Assembly (NCBI RefSeq): GCF_000026365.1
Contig: NC_012996.1
Location: forward strand, 1,054,001 to 1,118,000
Direction: 5' to 3'
DNA: 64,000 bases
Origin: Zygosaccharomyces rouxii
Taxonomy: Eukaryota > Ascomycota > Saccharomycetes > Saccharomycetales > Saccharomycetaceae
The notes under the pieces were generated by a model. The model saw nothing but the letters and a program-made list of their open reading frames with translations, was not told the origin of the DNA and did not search any database. Both the position numbers and the translations under genes were made by a program. Positions 8,258-16,843 of this stretch are shown in pieces (position 1 is the first letter of the stretch; every line of letters begins with the position of its first letter).

Positions 8258-9379
8258 TTAAATGTCTTCTAACTCCATTGATTCTTCTAATGGAAGTTCA
8301 GGAATTGGTTCCTTAGACTTATAGCGTGCAACTGCAACGGTTGCACCAACAATGACTAGCATACCTAACCATGACCACATACTTGGCCAGTGATGCCATA
8401 ACATGACATCCCATATCACTGCGTATACTAGTTGGGTATACGACATAGCGGAACCGCGTCCCGCTCTTTCTCTTTGAATTCCCATCGTTAATAAAAGTTG
8501 GAAAATGAATCCACAAACCCCTAAATTTATCAGGAGAAACCATTGACGAGAACCATGAGGCCAGCTAAATTGCATTGACGGTATTACTAAAATGCCGATA
8601 CTTGATACAATAGTAACCGTCAATGAAAAATATGCAACACTTATAATAGCATGGGCCCTATCACCGATATATCTAAGCACGATGTAAACCGTACTTGCAC
8701 CTAATACACCTAGTAATCCAACCAATGTAGCTAAGAGTCTTTTAGCTGGATCTGCAGATTCTGCAGGTGAATTATCAGGATCATCGGGTTGTCCAAAGAG
8801 GAAAGAAGGTCTTACAATCAATACGACACCTAACAGTGATACGAGTGTTCCGACGGCTTCAGCCCTGGTGAATCTTTCCTTTAGGATCAAAGCTGCTAAC
8901 ACTACAGTTACGGTCGGAGTTAAAAATGTAATCAGAACAGCATCGCTGACCGTTAGGTACATTAATGAAAAATACAGTCCAAATACACCGAAAAATCCGA
9001 CAGCACCTCTTAAGAATAACCAAATCCTTAATCCAGGAGCTCCAAATGGTGCATCTGGTATTGAACGTCTATTGATTAACATGTATAATAGAGCACCTGC
9101 ATAAGTTATACTCATACGTGACAAAAGGATTTGTAACGGTTTAATGGGCTTCAAGGGGTCTCCGGTATTAGGATCAATGGTCTTATCGGTTTCTAACACT
9201 TTTGTGGAAACAACCATCAACGAATTGAACAACTGTGCGGCTATTAAATAGACCAACCCCAGATTGGGTTTCAGATAGTCCTGTGAGAACCGCTGAAGGG
9301 AACCTTGATATTCCGGTAAAGGTTCTTCATGGGAGGATGACGGTAAATTTTCAAAACTCGCGTCTGGTGCCTTATCCAT
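8258..9379 (-). CDS. YMR253C: EamA/DMT-family membrane transporter (YMR253C/YPL264C homologue)
   Basis: A 373-residue polytopic membrane protein of the drug/metabolite transporter superfamily. After a hydrophilic N-terminus of about 40 residues there are about ten membrane segments in two EamA repeats (about 42-193 and 213-352), with a typical EamA stretch ending FLTPTVTVVLAALILKERF. It ends in a short acidic tail (ELPLEESMELEDI). The S. cerevisiae homologues YMR253C and YPL264C are putative transporters of unknown substrate; position next to GFD1 supports YMR253C. The single copy here is expected to represent the ancestor of both. Substrate unknown. Confidence 0.88.
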   Translation of the reverse strand: MDKAPDASFENLPSSSHEEPLPEYQGSLQRFSQDYLKPNLGLVYLIAAQLFNSLMVVSTKVLETDKTIDPNTGDPLKPIKPLQILLSRMSITYAGALLYMLINRRSIPDAPFGAPGLRIWLFLRGAVGFFGVFGLYFSLMYLTVSDAVLITFLTPTVTVVLAALILKERFTRAEAVGTLVSLLGVVLIVRPSFLFGQPDDPDNSPAESADPAKRLLATLVGLLGVLGASTVYIVLRYIGDRAHAIISVAYFSLTVTIVSSIGILVIPSMQFSWPHGSRQWFLLINLGVCGFIFQLLLTMGIQRERAGRGSAMSYTQLVYAVIWDVMLWHHWPSMWSWLGMLVIVGATVAVARYKSKEPIPELPLEESMELEDI

Positions 9380-10143
9380 CCTTCTGGGTTGGGATTTTGG
9401 TCCATCGAAGTTGCTTGTCTGTAGTGGATTTAAGTCGGATCTCTTTTTTCTTTCTTTCTTTTAGATCATTGACGTAGGTCTCTTGACACATCGCTATAGA
9501 CGAACGTTTGGGTTTAGAGTAACAGTATTACTCGGTTATTAGGATTAGTTTTCATATCTTTTGTTCAGAATCTTGATTCTTGTATATCTAGTGATTTTAT
9601 TATATTCCTTTACTACTTGTCCGTTTTTTATGTTTAGTCCTGTTCTTGGTACTTTATATGTTTACCAGGCGCTGCTCCCCGCGGTCATTTAAAATTCTTG
9701 GCATCTCGAGGTGAAAATCATTGTAAATCATCAAAAGTTTAACCGATACTACTAAAAATACTGGCGGATATTCTCTGGAATTTACAAACCTTTATATAGC
9801 AATGTATTCAATAAGACAACTGTGAAGGACCGCTGTCCAAAATACAGCACATTGGTAACGAAAGCTTTTGGCTGGGTGTATGCTAGCTGAAAAAAAAAGT
9901 TCAAATTCCAAGCAATTCAATCCATATTACCAAGAAGTCATAAAGGATTAAGGTTCCATTTTTATCAAGACCCTTCGTAGATGACATTCGATCATCCAGG
10001 TGGACTGTCTAAACATGCTTTTATGCATCATTCATCACGGAAAAACCCCGGAGTAAGAATTATCGAACGGCTAAGAGGGTTCAGTCATCTTGTGAATACC
10101 GACTACAAGTATTGACTGCACAGAGGCGTTAACCGTAAATTAG
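9380..10143. other. Divergent promoter region (transporter / GFD1)
   Basis: A 764-bp gap between divergent genes, with no credible frame. A TATA-like TATATAG lies at about 9793-9799, some 350 bp upstream of the GFD1 ATG. A small hairpin (GATGA/TCATC) lies near 9982-9998. I saw no snoRNA box C plus D pair and no tRNA here. Confidence 0.6.
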
Positions 10144-10641
10144 ATGGTGTTGGAATCTAAATGGGCTGACGCCCCCGATGAACCGGAGCCAGTGAAGCCA
10201 AAGAATACCAAGAAACAGCCAACATCACTCCCCCATAACAATGCAAAGAAAGATAAGAAGAAGAAATACCGTCATGATAAGGGTAACAAGAGTCCTGAAA
10301 GACCACGTAGTCAACCAGAAACCATTCATGCGCAACCCAAGAATGATCATCCACGTCCCCATACTCATCCCCAAACGCGGCTGGTGTTCAGTACCAAGGA
10401 TACCGATTTGAAAGACGTTAAAGTGGAAAAAGTAGAACGAGAATCAAGGGAAGAATCACCCAAATTAGATCTCTTAAAGCAGCGTATTGAAGAACAGAGA
10501 CGTATCCTTGAGCAGAAAAAGCACAAGAAACAACAAGAGGAGCTTCTACAGAGCTTCCTTCACAGTGATGATAAGTTGGATTGGGACGAAGATGAGGAGG
10601 ATCAAATTCTTGAAAAATTAAACAAGTCATTAAAAGTATGA
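10144..10641 (+). CDS. GFD1: Gfd1-like coiled-coil mRNA-export-associated protein
   Basis: A 165-residue hydrophilic protein (Gfd1 is 188). It starts MVLESKWADAPDEPEP, close to the start of yeast Gfd1. A Lys/Pro/His-rich middle follows, then a charged coiled coil (about 106-139, with LLKQRIEEQRRILEQKK), and an acidic end closing with ILEKLNKSLKV, again like Gfd1. In S. cerevisiae Gfd1 is a multicopy suppressor of a dbp5 mRNA-export mutant and associates with the nuclear pore/Dbp5-Gle1 machinery. Gene order (YMR253C, then GFD1) is as in S. cerevisiae. It ends 49 bp from the convergent AIM39 stop. Confidence 0.93.
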   Translation: MVLESKWADAPDEPEPVKPKNTKKQPTSLPHNNAKKDKKKKYRHDKGNKSPERPRSQPETIHAQPKNDHPRPHTHPQTRLVFSTKDTDLKDVKVEKVERESREESPKLDLLKQRIEEQRRILEQKKHKKQQEELLQSFLHSDDKLDWDEDEEDQILEKLNKSLKV

Positions 10642-10690
10642 CACTCAGTACTAAAAGGACTTTTATTGTATTCGTTTAGCCATTTATTCA

Positions 10691-11671
10691 TTATTCATTT
10701 TTATATAAAATATAGCGGATTAGTTTACCATTCTCTCTTCTTAATAGATGGATTTGTTCTAAAGTAACATCACGATGGAATTTACCCTTGTATATTATTA
10801 GTGAATCGTCGCCTAGTTTCATTTCCCCCAGGAACCAAATTTTTGTGTAATGATCGTCGCTAGTTAATGGATATTCGTATTTGAATGAACCATAAACTTT
10901 CTCTGGTGTAATTATTTGGAAAACGTCTGATAGCGTTAGCCCCAAGTTTTGTGAAATATCGTTTATAGTTTTATGGATATTAATAGGCCTATGGGTCAGT
11001 CTCCATTTGAAAACGTATGGTAATCGATACCAATTATGTATGGTAGGTCTGCCGTCATCGGGCTCTAATACTAATCCTGTAACACACGGATCAGAGTCTT
11101 CACACCACACGGTTAATTCATCAACGTTGGGAGTCTCATGAGTATTTACATTTAGCAATGGTACTCCATACTGTTCCTTAATCATTTCATGCTGTGACAG
11201 TTGTTCCAAAACCTTCAAACGTGATAGAACTCTTATTTTATCAATCCCTATACGCCTTGCATCACGATCATTTAACTTGTGCACTCTTGAAGCTGGCATC
11301 AGTGGTAGGAAACTCTGTTCTTTCTTATAAATGACTTTGTATCCAATTGAATATCCCAATACCCCCGCTATGCTGACCCAAAATAAGTTGTATGCAAATC
11401 TAGTACGTTTCTGTCTTCTCTGTTTAGCTATTGCTTCTCCTATACCTTCTGCACCACTGTTATCGCCACCATTATCATCTTGGGGATTTGTAAAGAAATG
11501 GGTACCATCTTGTCCCTTATTATTAGGTGGCCTTGAAAAAACGTATCGAGGATCGACAGGACCCTTCTTACCCAACCAACGTTGGAATATTGGTCTCCAA
11601 ATCTTTAACGTTTTCATGGCCGTCGTTTTTGCTGTATAATGTTGAATAGAAACGCTATATCCATTCTGCAT
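10691..11671 (-). CDS. AIM39: Aim39-like mitochondrial membrane protein
   Basis: A 326-residue protein (Aim39 of S. cerevisiae is 395). A basic N-terminus is followed by one membrane segment at about 94-113 (LFWVSIAGVLGYSIGYKVIY). The conserved part then reads EQSFLPLMPASRVHKL, MIKEQYGVPLLN, WCEDSDPCVTGLVLEPDD and a C-terminal IRYILYKNE, all matching Aim39. An internal Met at residue 19 (MKTLKIWRPIFQRW) would give a clean mitochondrial presequence and may be the real start (11617). Function is unknown beyond altered mitochondrial inheritance in yeast mutants. It lies next to COX7 and PSH1; in S. cerevisiae AIM39 and PSH1 are neighbours on chromosome XV. Confidence 0.93.
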   Translation of the reverse strand: MQNGYSVSIQHYTAKTTAMKTLKIWRPIFQRWLGKKGPVDPRYVFSRPPNNKGQDGTHFFTNPQDDNGGDNSGAEGIGEAIAKQRRQKRTRFAYNLFWVSIAGVLGYSIGYKVIYKKEQSFLPLMPASRVHKLNDRDARRIGIDKIRVLSRLKVLEQLSQHEMIKEQYGVPLLNVNTHETPNVDELTVWCEDSDPCVTGLVLEPDDGRPTIHNWYRLPYVFKWRLTHRPINIHKTINDISQNLGLTLSDVFQIITPEKVYGSFKYEYPLTSDDHYTKIWFLGEMKLGDDSLIIYKGKFHRDVTLEQIHLLRRENGKLIRYILYKNE

Positions 11672-11924
11672 AGCGCCCTTTAACTCATGCTACGCTGTAG
11701 GCAGATGACATACGAAAAGCCCAAGGAACGAATTATCGTCCATTTTCTTACTTTCTTTACATATATACATATATATTCGTTGTATATATACCTCTAGATA
11801 ATGGAAACTAATCTTGTAGTACCATCTCAATTCATATCAGACTGCCATTGGAAAGAATAAATACTGATCAACTGCTGTAACAAAAAAAAGATTGAAATAA
11901 AAATGAAAAATCCAAAGAATCCGC

Positions 11925-12101
11925 TTATTTGGCCTTGATACCTCTAACAGCATTAGGCATGTACAAAAATGGTGCTACAAGAGCAACGGTAAAGATACCG
12001 TAAAATGGCCACAAGTAGAAGGCAGATCTTGGGTGTCTCCACCAAAGAGGTTTACCGGAACCTTGGAAAATCTTTTGTAACTCAATCACTCTATTAGCCA
12101 T
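11925..12101 (-). CDS. COX7: Cytochrome c oxidase subunit VII (Cox7)
   Basis: A 58-residue frame, too short for usual ORF cut-offs, translated by hand. It begins MANRVIELQKIFQ, contains KPLWWRHPRSAFYLWP, then one membrane segment, and ends NAVRGIKAK. It is nearly identical to yeast Cox7 (60 residues), a nuclear-encoded subunit of respiratory complex IV in the inner mitochondrial membrane. The position next to PET111 is as in S. cerevisiae (YMR256C/YMR257C), except that PSH1 lies between them here. A perfect PAC-type 10-mer lies about 190 bp upstream. Confidence 0.98.
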   Translation of the reverse strand: MANRVIELQKIFQGSGKPLWWRHPRSAFYLWPFYGIFTVALVAPFLYMPNAVRGIKAK

Positions 12102-12291
12102 CGCTGATTAAATTCAGTTCAATAACGACAATATTGATAACCACTCAAAATCGTTAAAGAGTAAAGTTAACTTCAGTCTTAGAGTGAAGTTCATTGAAGC
12201 CGACCGACTTTTTTTTCTTTCATAACGGGATTTTTTGATAGTAGCGATTTTTCGGCCAATCAGCGACAGATTTTTTTTTTCAAAATGAGAA

Positions 12292-12301
12292 GCGATGAGC
12301 T
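12292..12301 (+). promoter_or_regulatory. PAC-type motif between PSH1 and COX7
   Basis: GCGATGAGCT, an exact match to the polymerase A and C (PAC) box bound by Dot6/Tod6. It is 20 bp past the end of PSH1 and 190 bp upstream of COX7. No RRPE partner is adjacent, so its role is uncertain. Confidence 0.35.
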
Positions 12302-12320
12302 TAAAAAGGATTCAATTCAA

Positions 12321-13658
12321 TCACTCGTCTTCACTGTCCAGGACCACATGGAATCTCTTGCGTCTATGCGATGACTCTTGTCTGTCGTGGGAATCGTCGG
12401 AGTTATCTTCCTCTTGATCTTCTTGATCTTCTTGATCCTCGTCTTCCTCGTCTTCCAGTGCGTCCTCTCCCACCGGTGCGTCGTCAAGACTGTCCCCACT
12501 GACAAATCCACCGTCGTGCCTTTCGTAGTAGTCACTATCATGGCCGCTCTCTGCGGAATCACGGCCTGATCCTTCATCCTCATCTTCATCCACTTCAGCT
12601 TCCAAATCTATAATTCCACCTTCTGGATCGTCCCTTGGCGCGTGATCATCATCCATATCATCCATATCATCACGGTCATCATCATAATCCATATCTATAT
12701 GATCCGTATCTTCAGACACTTCATCGTCCTCGTATTGATGGTTGTGGGTCCGAGGATTGAAATAAGAATGCGTGTGTCCGTGCCCTGGAGAGTTTGGTGA
12801 ATCTTCTTCCAATTCAGATTCTAAATTCCGCACTAGCCTTAGACGTCTTGATCTCTCTTCTTCAGATAAACTGTAATCGGTTGACAAGTATAGCGCATAA
12901 TCAGGGAAATAAAATGGTACTCCTGCAGCGGTTGTGCCTTGCATGAAAAGCTGTCTATCGTTATGGCCTCTATCTCTGCGCAGCGTGTCCGCTAGTTCTC
13001 TAACCCGGAGCCTGTAATGAACTAGTGATCGTGATATATCATCTTCCAACTCCATATCACTTCCTGTTTCGCTATCCTCATCACCATCTTCTTCATCCTC
13101 TTCATCCTCGAATCCACCACGTCTTGGTTGTGACATTCTACTTCTTATTCTAGAGTTACAATGTGGACATGTATCTCCCACATCATCTTCCAATTCCCAA
13201 TGACAATTGCTACAACGTAATATTCCATCATCATCTTCATCTACCACACCCATGGCGCTCGTCTTGAAAACACCCCCAAACAGATCATTCTTTTCATCGA
13301 ATCTGTAACTCTTTTCACTGGACTCTTTAGCACTTAACAGTGTCTTGAATTCTTCACTATCCTCATCAGGTCCTACCAATTCGATAATATGGACCAACCA
13401 TTGTTGCAAGACACTGTTCAATGATGGTGGGTCACTAATACTAGCTCTACACTGCGGACAACTTAGTTCATTGGAATTACTGTCAAACCAACTCGATAGA
13501 CAATCGTAGCAGTAGTTATGGCCACATTGAGTCATTACAGGCACAAACATCAGATCATGACATATTGAACATATCAAGGATTCTAGCAGCTTAACTAGCA
13601 CGGTATCTTTAACCCTTTGATCTTTTTTTAAAAGGCCAGCTTGTAACACACCACTCAT
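12321..13658 (-). CDS. PSH1: Psh1-like E3 ubiquitin ligase for centromeric histone Cse4
   Basis: A 445-residue RING E3 ligase. In yeast Psh1 ubiquitinates mislocalised Cse4 (CENP-A) and so confines it to centromeres. The RING finger is at about 30-70 (C-x2-C...CGHNYCYDC...CPQC). A second zinc-binding pair, CSNC and CPHC, follows at about 133-150. The C-terminal half is strongly acidic, with runs of Asp/Glu and a motif GGFVSGDSLDD, and ends KRFHVVLDSEDE like Psh1. I chose the ATG at 13658; the two codons above it have no ATG. A perfect PAC motif lies 76 bp upstream. Confidence 0.93.
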   Translation of the reverse strand: MSGVLQAGLLKKDQRVKDTVLVKLLESLICSICHDLMFVPVMTQCGHNYCYDCLSSWFDSNSNELSCPQCRASISDPPSLNSVLQQWLVHIIELVGPDEDSEEFKTLLSAKESSEKSYRFDEKNDLFGGVFKTSAMGVVDEDDDGILRCSNCHWELEDDVGDTCPHCNSRIRSRMSQPRRGGFEDEEDEEDGDEDSETGSDMELEDDISRSLVHYRLRVRELADTLRRDRGHNDRQLFMQGTTAAGVPFYFPDYALYLSTDYSLSEEERSRRLRLVRNLESELEEDSPNSPGHGHTHSYFNPRTHNHQYEDDEVSEDTDHIDMDYDDDRDDMDDMDDDHAPRDDPEGGIIDLEAEVDEDEDEGSGRDSAESGHDSDYYERHDGGFVSGDSLDDAPVGEDALEDEEDEDQEDQEDQEEDNSDDSHDRQESSHRRKRFHVVLDSEDE

Positions 13659-13733
13659 TTTCAAACAACTCTCTTAATAATCTTTAAACTGCTTCTTCTG
13701 GTGCTTTTCTACAGTTCTTTTGTCCTTGATGTC

Positions 13734-13743
13734 AGCTCATCGC
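13734..13743 (-). promoter_or_regulatory. PAC-type motif upstream of PSH1
   Basis: GCGATGAGCT on the minus strand, a full match to the PAC consensus, 76 bp upstream of the PSH1 ATG. The distance suits a promoter element. No RRPE is visible next to it. Confidence 0.4.
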
Positions 13744-13927
13744 TAGCACCATTTTAGTTTTTCATGTCCGATTTACGCTTCACAACGTCAGATATCGAAT
13801 AACACCAGAATAATAACAGTAATAATAATAAATATTAATTATGCAAATTAGAATGTATTAACTATTTACTCAAATATTGGAAACCAATTGTTATTTACAT
13901 GAGATGAATGATAAAAAAAAGATCCCC

Positions 13928-16330
13928 TTATTTTATGCTATTGTCTATCGTACTCTGTTCTTTGGAAAATTTAGTCAAAAGAATAGCTTGTCTATCACTT
14001 AACAGTTTTTGCTGACTCTGCATCTCTATATCTAGCCAGCCCTTTAGAAAATTCATCAAATCATGCATAGCATCTAACCCTTCAAATTTCAAATTGGCGT
14101 ACTTGTGCACCAGGCTCTCACAGGCATCAACTATTTCTTGCATGGTATTTTCATCATAATTAGGAATACGGTTGCTCCTCTTGGCAAACAATTTTATGTA
14201 AGATTTGATTTGCCGCAGACTACTATGTGCAATCCATGAGGCACTAGAATTCTCATTCCACTCTTGAAGTAGTTTTGAGAAGGCCTCCATGTCATAGACT
14301 CGTGCTGATAATTTCAAAGCCGTCATGTAGTAAATCTGCCAATGTCTTTTATCCTTTTCATTAATCAACGTTGCACCCCTCTGTAGTAATCCAACGGCTA
14401 GTTCGTATTCCCTGATTTGTAAACAAATCTGTGTCAATTGCATGTAGTTGACGAAGTCCAACACGGATTGATGATGCCTTTCGAAATCTAACAATTTGGA
14501 GGATAAAACTTTATACTTCGCCAAAGAAATCGACTCCGAACTTGTCTGAAACGCATTGTATTCATTCATAATGCCATATCTCAACCACAAGATCTTTAAT
14601 TTCATTGGATTTCTCTGGTACACACTCAGGAACAACTCATCCAAAGTTTTGGCCAAAGTGGGCAACTGGAGTTTCAAAATTTTTTGTAAGATGCAATAAT
14701 GTAAATTGAAGCTTGGCTGAATCCCTCTTCTCAAATTTTCTAAAATGAATGATTTGGCACCTACCAAATCACCATGGTTGACACGATTTTCAAAAATTTC
14801 CAGCCTTTCGTAATCCACTGGAGAAAGTTCCAACACTCCAGTATATTGAGCCACCGTCTTCCTACCTTTGGGTCGTATCCTGGATAACCTTTTCAAGAAC
14901 TCCCTCAAGCGAGGAAACTGACGAACATATTCATCTCTGTTTAATAAAACTGTGAATTCATTGGCAATCTCTTTGGATAATGTTGGGTGGGCAAAAAGAG
15001 CACATCTGTATAATTGAGCAATAATACTTATTCTCAAATGGACACTGTCTGCACCTCTTCTTTTTAATACGTCCGAATAGTAGCCCATTAGATCTTGAAG
15101 CATTCCTTCATTGACGAAATATCTGGCAATGGCTAAATGGAATTTGGGTTTCAATCTAATGATATGGTCCTTTTGAATGAGCGATAGGACAAACTTTATG
15201 TTTCCAAAATCTTTTGACAATACGAAAAAATTCAATAAGAATAAATAAAACTCCTCTCTTTTCTCCTTCCAATAACGTAACTCGACGATAAAATAATTTA
15301 TCTTGGATTCAAGTTTAGATTGTGACCAAATATCACGACAATGCAAATTATAATAAAATTCGTTAAGTTCAAAAAATATGTCACTGGGATAACCTGCCTT
15401 CTGAACGGCTTCATGCGATAGGAAATCTACCAAAAGTTCTTCGTTGCGGTTCTTCCTATACATCCCATGAACCACGCATAGCAATTCACGACTCGGAAGA
15501 TATCCTGATGCATCATTACTCTTCTTTTTTAACCACAAATTGAAAAATGCTTGAACAGATTTGTAATCTCCATGCACATCTAAGTCATTCAAAAATAATA
15601 TTAACTCCTTTTCTGATAGGGGGAACGTATCGGGATTGTTGAGTGCTTGAATGTAAAATTCTTTAGCCAACTGTAAGTTGTTATTCTCTATAAATGACCT
15701 AAACCCAATAGTAATGATCTTCGCGTTTAAATTCGGAAATTTGATATATTCTGAGAAAAGCTCTTCACATATTTCGTAATTCCCCAGGCTATCTTCCACT
15801 CTTAATACAATCTCTAAAAAATTACAGTAGGCCTCCTGGTCCATATCGTTTTTTCGCAGATGTCGTAGATAACCTTGGTAAGCACAAAAAATTTCATGAG
15901 CCTCGAAATTTCTTCGCAGATACTTTAGTCTCCTCAAAAGTGTTTCAATCTGTGCCAATGTAAATACGGTACTCTTTTCGTTAGCCAACGTTAGAACATT
16001 TTCCACCACACGAAGATCACCAGAATTAAACCTGTAAAACCAATCACGACGGTAATCTTCCTGTGAGACTATGAAAACAAAAGGATGGTGAGATAGATGC
16101 TTACTTGAAGTCGAATCTTGCGTTTCCACTGCAGAAGAGACTTGATGTGTGGGGATTGGGTCATTGAGGCTACTTTTCATCCAATTGGCAATATCATCTT
16201 TACTTTGTTGACTATCCGTAGGCCTCAAACATGAAAATCCTCTACTATATGGAACAAATAAACTGGACTGTAGCTCTAGTGTTCGTAATATTCGTGCTGC
16301 CGAGTATATTACCGAAAACCTTCGTAACAT
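13928..16330 (-). CDS. PET111: Pet111-like mitochondrial translational activator of COX2 mRNA
   Basis: An 800-residue protein, the same length as yeast Pet111. Pet111 is an inner-membrane-associated mitochondrial protein that binds the COX2 mRNA 5' leader and is needed to translate Cox2. The start MLRRFSVIYSAARILRTL is a typical basic presequence. The body is helical and PPR-like, with conserved stretches such as FAEYIK/LFSEYIKF, FYIQALNNPDTFPLSEKEL, FHLAIARYFVNEGM and YYMTALKLSARVYDMEAFSKLL. It lies close to COX7, so two complex IV genes are neighbours. It is usually a fast-evolving protein; full length with intact frame supports function. Confidence 0.95.
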   Translation of the reverse strand: MLRRFSVIYSAARILRTLELQSSLFVPYSRGFSCLRPTDSQQSKDDIANWMKSSLNDPIPTHQVSSAVETQDSTSSKHLSHHPFVFIVSQEDYRRDWFYRFNSGDLRVVENVLTLANEKSTVFTLAQIETLLRRLKYLRRNFEAHEIFCAYQGYLRHLRKNDMDQEAYCNFLEIVLRVEDSLGNYEICEELFSEYIKFPNLNAKIITIGFRSFIENNNLQLAKEFYIQALNNPDTFPLSEKELILFLNDLDVHGDYKSVQAFFNLWLKKKSNDASGYLPSRELLCVVHGMYRKNRNEELLVDFLSHEAVQKAGYPSDIFFELNEFYYNLHCRDIWSQSKLESKINYFIVELRYWKEKREEFYLFLLNFFVLSKDFGNIKFVLSLIQKDHIIRLKPKFHLAIARYFVNEGMLQDLMGYYSDVLKRRGADSVHLRISIIAQLYRCALFAHPTLSKEIANEFTVLLNRDEYVRQFPRLREFLKRLSRIRPKGRKTVAQYTGVLELSPVDYERLEIFENRVNHGDLVGAKSFILENLRRGIQPSFNLHYCILQKILKLQLPTLAKTLDELFLSVYQRNPMKLKILWLRYGIMNEYNAFQTSSESISLAKYKVLSSKLLDFERHHQSVLDFVNYMQLTQICLQIREYELAVGLLQRGATLINEKDKRHWQIYYMTALKLSARVYDMEAFSKLLQEWNENSSASWIAHSSLRQIKSYIKLFAKRSNRIPNYDENTMQEIVDACESLVHKYANLKFEGLDAMHDLMNFLKGWLDIEMQSQQKLLSDRQAILLTKFSKEQSTIDNSIK

Positions 16331-16843
16331 TTATACCTCGAGTAGTCATAAATCGACAAGTAACTTTTTATAGTGGTTGATAAAACAAAATGAATTTGAA
16401 AATATACTAAAACACTCTCTGGAATATGGCACAAATAAAAGGCAATCCAATTTCCTCGAAAACATACAATGGCAATGGGGGGACAATTGCCTATATACAG
16501 TGAGATGCCGACGAGAGTAGGATGTAATAAAAACCTTAGGAGTAGAATTAAAAGGAGGAAACAATCACAGATACAACAAATTCTACCATCCAATATTCTA
16601 ATGATTCTCGAATCACCTCGAGGACCCTCTATACTCTTCCTCTTGACCTCGAATTAGTGAAAGTTAACTTTGGCTTAACATTTTCATCATCTAGAGAAGA
16701 TCAGCTGAAAAAAAAAAAAAAAAGCCGGTAGGAACCCATCACATGACACCGACAGGAGTACCTACATATATATCCACTGGAAGAAGTTATGGGACTTCTA
16801 GTAGGCTTTTAATACATTCAATGTTTTTACAATAAGCTTTTAT
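16331..16843. other. PET111 upstream region
   Basis: A 513-bp gap between the PET111 start and the ROY1 stop. It holds a poly-dA run at about 16708-16723 and a Cbf1-type site ATCACATG at 16738-16745. Short frames (16469-16657, 16346-16564) have no family resemblance. Nothing else stands out. Confidence 0.6.
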
